From: Bimastos eiseni
Lineage: Eukaryota > Annelida > Clitellata > Crassiclitellata > Lumbricidae
NCBI GenBank assembly: GCA_959347315.1
Contig: OY365806.1
Span: 39,002,903 to 39,066,902, forward strand
Length of the DNA stretch: 64,000 bases
Direction of reading: 5' to 3'
Both the position numbers and the translations under genes were made by a program. Every line of letters starts with the position of its first letter. Position 1 is the first letter of the stretch. Shown piece by piece: positions 19,724 through 30,679 of the stretch. Under the pieces are notes generated by a model, which was given only the letters and a program-made list of their open reading frames with translations, did not search any database and was not told where the DNA came from.

Positions 19724-19748
19724 TATAGCCATTAAAAAAGTGACAAAT
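19724..19748. terminator. Conserved hairpin between converging B2 gene sets
   Basis: TTTTTAATG / CATTAAAAA, 9-bp perfect stem with a 7-base loop, at the same position as the B1 hairpin 2799-2824, with a compensated base pair between the two copies. Confidence 0.55.
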
Positions 19749-19789
19749 TTATTAACATTAATTCTGTTTCTTCATATTTCTTTCTTAGG

Positions 19790-20326
19790 GATGAGATTCT
19801 TTGCAAATAAACACTTTTCCCGCTTTCGTACTTCAGTTTCAACATCCTCTACTCTTAATTGTATGGGCGGCTCATTTCCGATTAATATACTGCCTGTTAA
19901 ATCTAACACGACACTACACGGAGTGAATATTAGTGTTAGAGGGTCGATTTGATTATCGTCCGTATCATAAAATCCGTTGTTATATCCGTTGATCCATAGG
20001 CAGTTTACAATTTCAGGTAGATCTTTGGCGCTTCGTCTTCCTGTTTTTGATCAAAAAATAGACATTTGTTCAACCTGAGACTCTTCATATTTCTTATTCG
20101 AGGCTGCTTTTGTATCAGAATCGTGCAGATGCTTATTAATATGTTCCAAAATACTATGAAACATACGCACAGTTCCTAATTCTTTCTCAGTCGGTTCCAA
20201 ATACCTATCATACATCTTAACCCGTATACTATGACCTACAATAGGGCCATCAGTTTCACCAAAACCATTATCCGGTGATATTCCCCAGCTTTTTAATGCT
20301 GGAGTTGCGTTATAAAAATTCATCAC
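19790..20326 (-). pseudogene. B2 conserved minor protein
   Basis: Open on - from 20326 for 91 codons (MNFYNATPALKSWGISPDNG, GPIVGHSIRVKMYD, ELGTVRMFHSILEHINKHLH), then continues in broken frames over the region homologous to B1 2892-3113 (IDPLTLIST-type block) to about 19800. A family of about 170 residues recurrent in these elements; function unknown. First gene of the - strand set after the hairpin. Confidence 0.6.
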
Positions 20327-20362
20327 AGTTTAAGTATTCCTAATTTTATCTTAATACGTTGA

Positions 20363-20640
20363 CTAGTAAGTTAAACCGTATATTTCAGTTGTATCAGAAG
20401 TCATGGTTGGAGCCGCTGCCACGAATGCTGTCAGATAATGGGCGGTATCTACTTGTACTGATATCGCCTGATTGACTAAGGTTTCAACTTGACCAAAGCT
20501 CGCGGCCTGGCTGACGATGACTGGAGGATGAATGTCAGTTTTCGGTAGACCTTTTATCAAATTGCCGCTCATTTCCAAATCACCGTCCATGACGTTAGTT
20601 CCATCTCGTTCTACAAAGGTATTACTCGCTTGAAATAGAC
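20363..20640 (-). pseudogene. B2 short fibre-like protein
   Basis: Frame NTFVERDGTNVMDGDLEMSG, NLIKGLPKTD, then a helical/alanine-rich end (VETLVNQAISVQ, TAFVAAAPTMTSD) to TAG-type stop at 20363. The DGxxxMDGDLxMxGNLIxxLP pattern is that of fibre-head or tail-fibre repeats in phages and large viruses. Upstream start is not clear; the frame extends to about 20640 without an obvious Met. Weak assignment. Confidence 0.4.
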
Positions 20641-20718
20641 GTTATTCTTTGAGTTAATCCAGTATCAGTTCGTCCAAATTAATCGACAGGCATGTTTTTA
20701 AATACCTGATATTACTTA

Positions 20719-21002
20719 CTACAATTCATTCACCATGTCTTGAAATTTCCCGCCATCGTTACTCGTCTTCTTCAATACATGCGAATATAATTGACCGCAA
20801 AACACTTCACCGTTGGTTTATTCGTTCGCTGTTGTAAAAAAAGCGATATTCGCGGTGAGTCTATAAATTCAGTAGGAGGAGGTAGTCCGTAGCTGTCAAA
20901 GTCAATCTTATCATTGGCGTGCTTGATCCAAAACGTCCAATGTGTTCCTTTGCCGTCAGAATCTTGCAGATTGAGGATGCCGCATGTGACATGACATGAC
21001 AT
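20719..21002 (-). pseudogene. B2 adenain-like protease
   Basis: ATG at 21002-21000 inside an exact TATAAAATG. CGILNLQDSDGKGTHWTFW (catalytic His), IDFDSYGLPPPTEFI (Asp), and in a shifted frame a block with the catalytic Cys (FCGQLYSHVLKK), then KFQDMVNEL to TAG 20721-20719. The triad is visible but split across frames by a shift at about 20800-20850. The N-terminal ~60 residues seen in the B1 fragment (11213-11387) are absent. Family role: capsid maturation. Confidence 0.75.
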
Positions 21003-21049
21003 TTTATATTAGAGAATAATGTCCATATGCTAAAGTGTGAATTCCGTTT

Positions 21050-24000
21050 TCAAATTACACGTTTGTCATCATAGGCTGAGAGAGCTACTTTGCTGATTTC
21101 TTTGGTGTAGATATCGTGAAGATGAGATCGAATGACAGTCATCTTTTTCAATTGGTCTTTCTTGGTGAACAAGCAGTCTGTGTAATCTTCGTGAGTTATA
21201 AATTTCTTGGCGAAATTCTTCTTAACACCTTTACATCTTTTGTGGTCCGCTCCAACCATCTTGTACGAATACAACTTCGATCTTAAACCTACAATCTCTT
21301 CGATCTGTTTACCAGCTGTTTCATCTTTGAACATACCAATGACCTTTTTATTGATGCCAGTCTCTATAGCAGAGGGATGGTCTTTAGGATAGTCGCTAGT
21401 GTCGAACCTACTTCTAATGTCGAGGTCGAAAGCAGCGTAGAAGTCTTCTGTCCTTATTTCATAGGCTGCAGAATCCGTATCTGTACAAAGTAACTTTGCT
21501 CTATCTTCGAACTTTTTCTTGATGTAATTAAAATGAAAATCGTACATTATAGTTTTACTCAAGTCTAAAATGCACATGCCAAGATATAAAGGCTTGTTGT
21601 AATATCGCTTAGTTCGTTTCAAGTGAATAGCGATTAGGTTTTCATCGAATACAGTTCGAGTGTCGAAACTCGTTCTCGCTGCTAGCTTATTGGCTTCCTT
21701 CTCACTGCAAACCAATTTTATTTCTACCCGGTTCTCTATACTTTCACATGTCTTACCAAACACGCCATTGTTCATTAGTTTGAAAAAGTCTTTATCGAAA
21801 TCGGTGGTGGCTCTGATCCTCAGGTGGGTATTTAGATCGATAAACTTTTTCAGCCAACAACTTTCTACAAATTTAATTACACGATGAATTTTGGTAATCT
21901 TCAGACCTACATTGTAACCTCTCGAACAGCTTTAAATTTTTGTAGTGAACTATGTACTTTACTTTATCGTTTAAGTTCGGAATGAATTTTGACACAGCCG
22001 ATTCTTTGACCTTGACACTTTCTAGAGCCAAAAAATAGTCGATGTGAAGATCGTGCAAATATCTCGGATTTTCCAAGTCGACTTCTAGTAAACACGGTGT
22101 TCCTCTCCAATCATTTAGCTCATCGTTGCTCATCCACTGCAACCCATGAGTTGGTAGTTTTACACATACTCCATCCGTACAAGTTGCTCGTATCGAAATA
22201 GGCTAAAAATGTTTAAGGCTTGTCGTCGTTAAATTCTTCTCAATTATACTTATTGGTTGCCTGTCCATTACGATGTGAAATGGTGCTAATACCACTTCTT
22301 ATGCCATGCTTAACCATTAGTATCATATAGTAATCGGTCAACAAATCCAATTCTACTCCGGTCAACTTTAAAGAGGCGTCCCAAGCACGGCCTGTAGAAG
22401 TATAATACCAAGCGGGATCTAGACCATAGTTCTCACTGCATACATCTCTAAAATTCTCAAATACGTCAGCAAGCAGGAAAACATCAGTCACGTTATATAA
22501 ATCGTGGTATTCTCTCTACGTCTTGAATCCAAATTGCTTCTATACCGTCTGCGCATGGTTGCAGTCTTCGTTCTCGCTGCTAGCTTAATGGCTTCCTTCT
22601 CGCTGCAAACCATAATCTTAAGAATACACTCCTTTTCTAAGCAAGAGATTGAGCTGATCACCAGAATAGTGCTTGCTAATATTCTTACACTGACCTTTGC
22701 TCAGGTTCCTCGATAAAGCGTCGAGACTCGTTGCCATGAATATAAAACTATCGATAAAACGTGATTCTCGTTTAACAAATTTTAACTTATTTTGTTTATC
22801 TATAAATGTATCGACTACGACTTCTCTGCTGAACAATATATTCTTTTCTTTGTTGCAGGGAATGCAGTTGATGTTTTCATTATCATCACCTCGTAATTTC
22901 CGTACAAATAAATGACTGTCGCAACCGGATAGATTATGGAACAAAACCTGGAAAAGCTTGGGGACTTTATATTTTAAATTAAAATTCTTATGAGCGGCGC
23001 CTCTAAATTTATCGGTAAGGTGGCAATGGGCTAGAACTCGATCATCACCCAGTTCATACTCGCATATGTGACAAACAGTATCCGAGTCGTAAAGGGCCTG
23101 TTCCTTCTTTCCGAATATCATATCCTTTGGAAATTCAAAGCGATCATAGATATGAATTATATTTTCTATTAGAGTGTCTACGAATATCTGTGCTACATCG
23201 TCGTCTTCACTCGTTGCTGTGAAAGTCAAAGGATATTGCGAATATAGGTCATCGTCAAACATTTGATGTAAAGACAGAAGGGTGTGCTTTTGATACCTGT
23301 TGGTGTAAAACATGCTGGGATCTGGTTGGCAAGTATCTATTGGTTTGTTGAATGACTCAAAATCGGCGAAAATGACAAAGGGCTCTCTCATCTTTCTACA
23401 GTGTTGTATGCAAGACCATAAACTTCAGGACCAAGACGAGACCGAGACAATGAGGTACCGAGACCGAGACAGTGAGGTACCGAGACCGAGACACTAGGTT
23501 CAAGACAGTTCGAGACAGTAAAAAATAAGTTATCCTATATAAATGGTCATAAAATACTAATGTATCAATTTTTGGGAATAAGGTTCATTTGTTATTTCAA
23601 TTCGAAACTTAATTACAATGTATATTGTATCAATTCCCAAGAACAATTTGTATATTACCGAGTTTTATCTTTTTTGATACTTCTTCTTCGGCCTATCTTC
23701 TGAATAATATGAAGAAAGCACGTCTTAAATCTTGTTGACGATTTAAAAGAATCAAATTGGATATCAAATACCAGACGAAATTATAAATTTGCGCATATCC
23801 TTACTCGCTCTGAGAAACTTGAAGTTGTTCCGATCGTTTCGGTTATGGTGGTTTTATATCAATTACAAACTAATAGCCAATCGCTATTGCTTCACATTTT
23901 CAGGTTCTCTCTCAGACATTTTTCCACTTTAAGACAATTGAATTCATTTCAGTATCATGTGACTCGCGCGTTAATCAGAATTACCGTTTTTCGTAAATTC

Positions 24001-25460
24001 CGGTTTCACTTTCTAGCGCAAAATTTTAAGGCAGTTGGCACGAAACTTATCGAGACCGCTTGTTCGAGACAGAACAATACTTTCACTTCAAGAGAGTTCC
24101 TAAAAATTCGAGACACTACCTCGAGACCGAGACGCGACAACAGGCTTCCGAGACCGAGACACTAAAAAACTGTCTCGAGACCGAGACACTGTCTCGAGAC
24201 CATACAACTCTCTATTTCTATAATAATTTTTAAAACTCAACATAGTTCCTGGTTTTGGAAGTTCTATCTTTTAAGCGGCGTGCTGGGAGCAGTACTCGGC
24301 GTGTTTATTTAACGACTCTGTCTCTATATTCCATCAAGCATCGTATGCAATAGTGCATCGAATTATGGGAGTTTTCTGTTCGTACCACCATCAGTCTGTT
24401 AAAGTTCTTTATCCAACAATAATGCTTTTATTGTTCTTCAGAAATGAGTAACAGATCTACGCACTTATCTTTCTCATGCTTCGATAAATACAGCGGGAAA
24501 TGGCCAACATCTTTCACGTGAACGAAAGCATTAATACTAATATTATTATTTGTTCTCAAACTTACTTATCACATTAGCATCTGCAGTTACTTGGAATTCG
24601 ATGCTCGACCAATTAACTTCCTCAGACTGCTAGATTAATTCTTTCTAAATTCTTTCTAAATTCTCATCAACAAGGTTTAAAGATCTCTGATTTTATCTTT
24701 CGCGTTGTTATAAATATCGCTCGTATCGGTGCAGTCGAAAACCACCTCTGTCTTCGAAACGAATGGTATATCCTTGGAATCTACCTCTCCGGATTTCATA
24801 TCAACACGCTCCATTGTGTAGGTGAAGGTGAAATTAACTTTAGTCTGTCGATTTCTAGACCAAAGGTCTTCCAGTTGTGGTTGATCTGCTTTGAGAAAAG
24901 CTGTGGCGTCAATTTCGTTTGCTCCTTCGATCGTGTATTGTTTCGTGAAGCCATTGATAGCTGTGGCCGTCTCTCGTATCTCTAGTTTCCTTCTCAGAAT
25001 TGGTCTCAATCACATTTTTCTTTAAAAAAATTGTATTGAATATTGTCTTCACTGTTGCTTTTAGTGCTTATAGTTTCTCGTTCACCATTGTCTTTGGTTC
25101 TTTTATGCGCTCGTCAACCCAATTTCCAAATGTATTAATCACAGATCTCGTCTTTTCGTAGACTCCTCGTAATGTCGAGACCGGTACGGGAGCGAGTGTT
25201 GGGATTCCAATGTCGGGAACGGGTGCGTCCAGCAAACTAGAATTGGATGAGATTGGAGCAAAATGTGATGGGAGTGTTTGAGCCCCGTGAGCTTCAATTT
25301 TACTAATCAAATCTGCTTTACGCAGTCTCGTATAATCAACCATACCTTTCTGTTTCTCAGTTTTTCTTAGTTCAATAACAGTCTGCTTCGAGTATTCCAT
25401 TTTATAATGGGATGATATTCCCTTAAGTAGAACTGGGAAAATATTTTCAGTGCTATTCAT
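21050..25460 (-). pseudogene. B2 protein-primed family B DNA polymerase with SAP-like N-terminus
   Basis: About 1180 codons when the hAT insertion is ignored. N-terminus with two TATAAAATG starts (25458-25466 and 25398-25406) and a SAP-like segment (DYTRLRKADLISKIEAHG); a middle block (25009-24677); a Cys/His block (KHYCWIKN, YCIRCL); exonuclease motifs from 23370 (FADFES, then HNLSGCDSHLF, then FIDSF); palm motifs to the DTDS box (LLCTDTDSAAYEI, about 21465-21503); end at 21050. Broken by frameshifts near 22600, 22240, 21870, by the hAT element 23399-24212, and by a likely deletion at 24600-24680. It would replicate the element from protein-primed ends. Confidence 0.88.
23399..24212 (+). mobile_element. 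Non-autonomous hAT-like element, copy 1 (in B2 polymerase)
   Basis: Ends CAGTGTTGTATG / CATACAACTCT(C), flanked by TCTTTCTA (23391-23398) and TATTTCTA (24213-24220), an 8-bp duplication with one change. Both ends carry strings of GAGACCGAGAC; the centre has no coding capacity I recognise. CAGTG ends plus 8-bp duplications are hAT features. 814 bp. Confidence 0.85.
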
Positions 25461-25493
25461 TTTATATATGCAAGATTTTGTTGTTGTTGAACA

Positions 25494-25689
25494 ATGACTC
25501 ATCATCGAAACTATTGGAAATTACCGTGACTTTTGACCTATTGGTTTATGTTTGACCAGGGCTTGTGTTTGTGCATGAATTGGTTATTTTTAACTTAGTT
25601 ATACGTTAATAATACGTTTTGGTAACCTATTAGGTGGGTGAATTGACCAATCTCATGGTAAAATGAGCTAGATGCTTCAATTATCAACT
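25494..25689 (-). repeat. Right terminal inverted repeat of B2
   Basis: Reverse match to 11573-11826, ending ...TTCAATTATCAACT at 25689; followed by the duplicated target GCCTTT (25690-25695). Confidence 0.88.
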
Positions 25690-27447
25690 GCCTTTGTAGT
25701 CTTCGGGAGTGCTAGATTTCTTGACGACATTCTGCTGCACACCTTTGCATTTCTTGTGGTCTGCTCCTGCCATCTTTTATGAATACAATTTTGATCCTAA
25801 ACCTGCAAACTCTTCGAACTGTTCATCAGCTGATTCATTTTTTAATATGCCGATAGCCTTTTTACTGATGCCAGTCTCGATACCAGTGCGATGGTCTTTC
25901 GGGTAATCACTAGTGTCGAACACACGTCTGAGGTCGGGAGCTGCATCGGCGTGTAAGTCTTTTGTTTTAATATCATAAGCCAGCGAACCCGTGTCGGTGA
26001 AAAGTAACTGTGCTCTATCTTCGTATTTTTTCTTGATGTAATTAAAATGAAAATCGTGCGTCAGTTAGTTACTCAAGTCTAAAGCACATAAGCCGAGATA
26101 TTTGGGTTTGTAATAATATGGCTTTGTCTGTTTCATTTGAATGGCTGTTGGGTTTTCATCGAATACAGTTCGAGTGTCGTAACTCGTTCTCGCTAGCGTA
26201 ATGGCTTCCTTCTCGCTGCAAACCAGTCTTATGTCTACGCGATTCTCTATATTTTGACATGTCTTGCCAAATACGCTATTGTACATTAGTTTGAAAAAGC
26301 CCTTCTCGAAATCGTTGGTGGCCTTGGGTTCTCAGGTTGGTATTTAGATCGATATACTTTTTCAACCAAGGACTTTCTGCAAATTTAATTCCACGATGAA
26401 TTTTGGTTATCTCCAAATCTAAGCTTTCATGCAGCTTCAGATTTTCGTACTGGACTATGTACTTTACTTTATCGTTCAAGTTTGGATTAAGTTCTAACAC
26501 AACCGATCATTCGACTTTAACACTCTCTGGAGCAAGAGGATAGTCATTGTGCAGATCGTGGAAGTCCCTCGGATATTCAAAGTCGACCTCTAATACACAC
26601 GGTGTTCCTCTCCAATCATTTAGCTCATCGTTGCTCATCCACTGGAACCCATGAGTTGGTAGATTTTTACACATACTCCATCCGTACAAGTTGTTCGTAT
26701 TTAAATAGGTTATGAACGTTGAAGGCTTGCTTTCGTCAAACGCTTCTCCCATGTACTTATTGTTTGCCTGCCCAAAACGATGCGAAATGGTGCTAACACC
26801 ACCTCTTATTCCATGTTTAACCATCAGCATCATATCGTAATCGATCAACAGCTCCAACTCTACTCCAGTCAACTTCAAGCAGGCGTCCCAAGCTAGGGCT
26901 GACCAAGTGTAATACCAAGCGGGATCTAAGCCATAGTTCTCGCCGCACACATCTCTGAAATTCTCGAAACACCAGCTATCAGGAGAAAAACAGACACATT
27001 ATATAAGTCGTGGTATTATCTCTACGTGTTGAATCTGAATTCTTTCCATACCGTCTGCGCATGGCTGTACTGTTCGTCACTATTGCTTGAATTAAAATGC
27101 TGACTTTGATGGTAATTCTGTTTCGTTCACTCACTCGACAGAATTAACATATTTGTAAGGAAAAACACCTTTTCTAAGAGATCGAGATGATTACCAGAGT
27201 AGTGTTTGCTTATATTCTTGCACTGATCCTTTCTTAGGTTTCTCACTGAAGCTTCGAGACTCGATGCCATGAGCTTAAAATTATCGATGACTCGTAATTC
27301 TCGTTTGCCCAATTTTAACTTATTTTCTTCATCCATGATTTTATCGACTACGACTTCTCTGCTAAAAGATATGTACTTCTCTTCCTTGCAGGGAATGCAG
27401 TTGATCATCATTCATTATCATCGCCTCGTAATTTCTTAACAAATTGA
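25690..27447 (-). pseudogene. B1 DNA polymerase, main surviving part
   Basis: Reads on - from the exonuclease region (SFSREVVVDKIM, then LMASSLEAS) through the palm (ENYGLDPAWYYT, GIRGGVSTISHR, LPTHGFQWMSNDELNDWRGT, DLHNDYPLAPESV, NSVFGKT-type block near 26270) to the codons broken by B2. Several shifts (near 27100, 26960, 26500, 26280, 26070). The catalytic DTDS box reads TDTGS here (about 25985-26005): the second Asp is lost. The 5' portion of the gene is cut by the hAT copy at 27448; a short further match upstream of that copy can be followed to about 28250. Confidence 0.85.
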
Positions 27448-28199
27448 CAGTGGTCTATGCAATATCATAAATTTCAAGACCAAGACGAGACCGAGACCGA
27501 GACAGTAAGGTACCGAGACCGAGACACTAGGTTCAAAACAGTTCAAGACAGTAAAAGACAAGTGATCCTATATAATTGGCTGTAAAATAAAAATGAGTCA
27601 GTTTTCGGGATTAAGGTTCATTTGTTATTTCAATTCGAAACTTCATTACAATGTATATTGTATCAATTCCCAAGAACAGTTTGTATATTGCCGAGTTTTA
27701 TCTTTTTCGATACTTCTTCTTCGGCCTATCTTTTGAATAGTATAAAGAAAACACGTCTTAAATCTTCTAGACGCTATTAAAGAAGCAAATTCGATACCAA
27801 ATACCAAACGAAATTATGAATTTGCTCAAATCCTTGCTCATCCTGAGAAACTCAAAGTTGTTCTAATCGTTTCGGTTATGGTGGTTTTACAGACATTTTC
27901 CCACTTTAAGACAACTGAATTCATTCCAGTATCATGTGACTCGCGAGTTAACCAGAATTACCGTTTTTCGTAAATTCCGGATTCAGTTTCTAGCGCAAAA
28001 TTTTAAGGCAGTTGGCACGAAACTTATCGAGACCGCTTGTTCGAGACAGAACAATACTTTCACTTCAAGAGAGTTCCTAAAAATTCGAGACACTACCTCG
28101 AGACCGAGACGCGACAACAGGCTTCCGAGACCGAGACACTAAAAAACTGTCTCGAGACGTCTCGAGACCGAGACACTGTCTCGAGACCATACAACTCTG
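27448..28199 (+). mobile_element. Non-autonomous hAT-like element, copy 2 (in B1 polymerase)
   Basis: 752 bp, same family as 23399-24212: CAGTGGTCTATGC start and CATACAACTCTG end with GAGACCGAGAC strings. Right flank TCTTTCTA (28200-28207) equals the target of copy 1; left flank CAAATTGA does not match, so a deletion abuts the left tip. Confidence 0.85.
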
Positions 28200-28250
28200 T
28201 CTTTCTATAACAACTTTAGCAACATCTCCGGCTGATCTGGTTACAATTGA

Positions 28251-30679
28251 CTCGTGGTATAGATGCAGTTCACCTTATACAGTTAGATCTGCATGTTTGT
28301 TGGCGCATTTGGTAAAACTGTTTCAACAACTGTAGTTTGTGGACGTTTATAGGCTTTCAATTTTCTTTTAGCTTCTTTTCCTAAAATTATGAATTACAAA
28401 GAAATTGTAAAACTACTTATTTTCAATATCATTCAGCCTGACTGACAGTGAGGAATGATGATGAATCGATGAAAACTTTGATGAGTGAGTAAAGTATCTT
28501 GTATAATGTAAGTCTAGTGCTCGCAATTTTGCAACATTTTCAGCATTTTCTAGTAGGGCCTACATTGTATTACAATATACTGTCAATCAGTCTTGCATTC
28601 AAACGCAAAAATATAAGCTGTACCGGGCTCCCACTTTGCTCTCGACGGGCCAGTCCGCAGACCAGAGGCTACGCTGCCTCCTCCACCGAACCAGACCAAG
28701 TCCATCGAGTGGGCTGGTCTATAACCGTCCGGGTCTACGGTCGATCCCACAGAGACCGTGCAGTCCACCTCCAGCACCCTTTTTACGTCACCTACCACGC
28801 ACCGAGTCGCGCTGGGTCAGACAGATCCTCGATGTCTTCATGGCAACAGTCCCGAGGAATGATTTTTATTAAATAAAATTAGGGTTTGCTCATTATAAAC
28901 CGCCGGCTGGCCTCCATCGCACAGAAATTGGACCATCCTCAAGTTTTGCATTAACGTCAGCCAACAGCACCTCGTCCTGGTTTCCACTATACCTTTGATG
29001 TCCAGTTTGGGTCCAGCTCTTCACAAAGCGACCCTGCATCGCGAGTTATTTTTCAATCTGGTTCTTGATGACCGCTGCCATACTGCGGCGTTTATAGACC
29101 TATGTGGTTGGCCGAGTATCGTGGGGCGAAGTCAAAAAGGGTCAAACATGCTTTAATTGATAGTGAAGCTCTGCATATATCCAGCAATTTCGAAGTCAGG
29201 GCCTGAGGGCATGTCGGGCGGCCCTCTGCATACATGTCTGAGGAGTGGTCCACTGATTTCAAGGTGAGCAACAGTTGCCTCCAAGCGTGATTTTTGACAG
29301 CCCTCTGGTGGAGCGGACGTCGACAATGCCGAAGCCTGAAGTAAGAGCACCAGTCTCACTCCGGCCAACGCTCCACGCAGCAGCGGACACCACAGTCCCA
29401 TCCATAATGCTCTCAAAGGGCGGGCGACTCGAGCCTAGGACCGTGCAAGTAGACCAACTCCCCGCCCTAGTGCAAAAAACTGTCACAACCTACATTTTGT
29501 CATTCAAACATGATGTGAGAAATAGAAAAAATGTGTCCAAATCTGACAACATACACCCTTTTGACAAGAAAGATTAAGTTGTGATAGCATTGTAATTTTC
29601 GCTATATGGAATGGATGCATCTTCAAGATGCCCCAATCTAACGTGAATTTTCCTGTCAATTTGACAGTAATTTTTTCGCCAAACTGGTGCATCACTTCAA
29701 GATGCAAAATTTAGAGTGAATTAAACTGCCAAATTAGCAATAACTGCTGCGTTAAACTGATGCGTCTTCAACATGCAACCATCTAGCAGAACAACTTAGT
29801 TACCAGCGAACTGCTATGCACCATATCAATGGGTTTACATCGCTATGGTATAAATGTGACTCATAATTTGTTATGTATTTTAGCATCAGCTAGTCTTAAA
29901 TGAAGCCTCATAGCTATGGCCATCTGTCACAACCGAAATTGATGCCAATCCACTCAATTTCTGTAAAAATCTCCATTTCGCAAAGCAAATCTTGGTTACA
30001 CCGTTCTGGCTTATACCCCTTGATATGTGCACACCATACCAGTAAAAACGTTGAAACCCCATAAAGATCCTGCAAGAAGTAGGATAAAATACAGTGCACA
30101 AGACATCAAGTGAGCGCCCAAACGATCGAGGTCATTCCAGACCATACACCTGCAATACTCTTACTACTATTATGTGAAGTTGTGGAAGTAGTATAGTGGA
30201 AGTAGTGGCGGAAGAAGTGGTGCCACAGAAATTTCCATCATACAATTATAACCTTTGCGGTTACAGCCTCGATTTAAAAATTCAGAAATACCCTGGCACC
30301 TTAGACCTTCTGGGTCTTGAGTGTACATTTAGAGCCAAAGCTCAAACACAAGGCAGTGCAGTGCAATGCAGCATGTACAAGGCCTCACAGACAGAAAAAG
30401 ACGAATAGGTTGGATGAATAAAATGCATTGCCTTGTTAATCGTCACTCATTTAAACTGGATTGCTTGCTGGGACACCAGTTAATTACTGCAGTAAGGAAT
30501 AACGTGTTCAAACGCTAGTGTTACAGTTAGCATGTGTTCCATTACGAGACCTTTACGCCTAACCTCAGTCTGCTCGAGTTAGCTTAATGACCGTTGACAC
30601 CAGATTCACTTTAGCTTAAAAGAGTTCATTGCGTAATTCGTGTACGTGCTTATTCCTTATGTTTGTGTTTGTTCTGCAG
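28251..30679. other. No gene recognised; GC-richer block at about 28620-29480
   Basis: A locally GC-rich stretch (about 28620-29480) has short open frames on both strands but none I can assign. A possible - strand terminal exon (about 28382-28289, acceptor-like ttttag then about 30 open codons) is weak. The rest is AT-rich, probably intergenic or intronic sequence ahead of the exon at 30680. Confidence 0.5.

Larger units (their letters stand above)
11573..25689 (+). mobile_element. Polinton-like element B2 (14.1 kb), inserted in B1 polymerase gene
   Basis: Ends AGT...ACT with inverted repeats (11573-11826 and 25494-25689) and flanked by GTCTTT (11567-11572) and GCCTTT (25690-25695), a 6-bp duplication with one mismatch. 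AG...CT ends plus 6-bp duplications are the Polinton integration signature. Order: integrase fusion (-), ATPase, penton-like, hydrophobic, beta-rich, two-helix, structural, core-like, capsid, SAP/NUMOD1-like (all +), then minor protein, fibre-like, protease, polymerase (all -). Without the hAT insertion it is about 13.3 kb. All genes except a few small ones carry disruptions. Confidence 0.9.
1..28250 (+). mobile_element. Outer Polinton-like element B1 (interrupted, left end outside window)
   Basis: B1 is seen as three segments: 1-3113 (late structural genes, + strand), 11213-11572 (protease start and polymerase C-terminus, - strand) and 25690 to about 28250 (rest of the polymerase, - strand). 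Each segment has a homologous counterpart in the same order and orientation inside element B2. Element A lies between the first two segments, and B2 lies between the last two, within one polymerase codon neighbourhood. The ATPase, integrase and left terminus expected to the left of position 1 are outside the window. All genes are decayed. Seen: homology and order. Inferred: a single original element. Confidence 0.85.

Noticed and set aside
1..28250. A free-living viral genome or assembly contamination
   Set aside because: SINE, hAT and LINE insertions with target duplications and pervasive decay show long residence in an animal genome.
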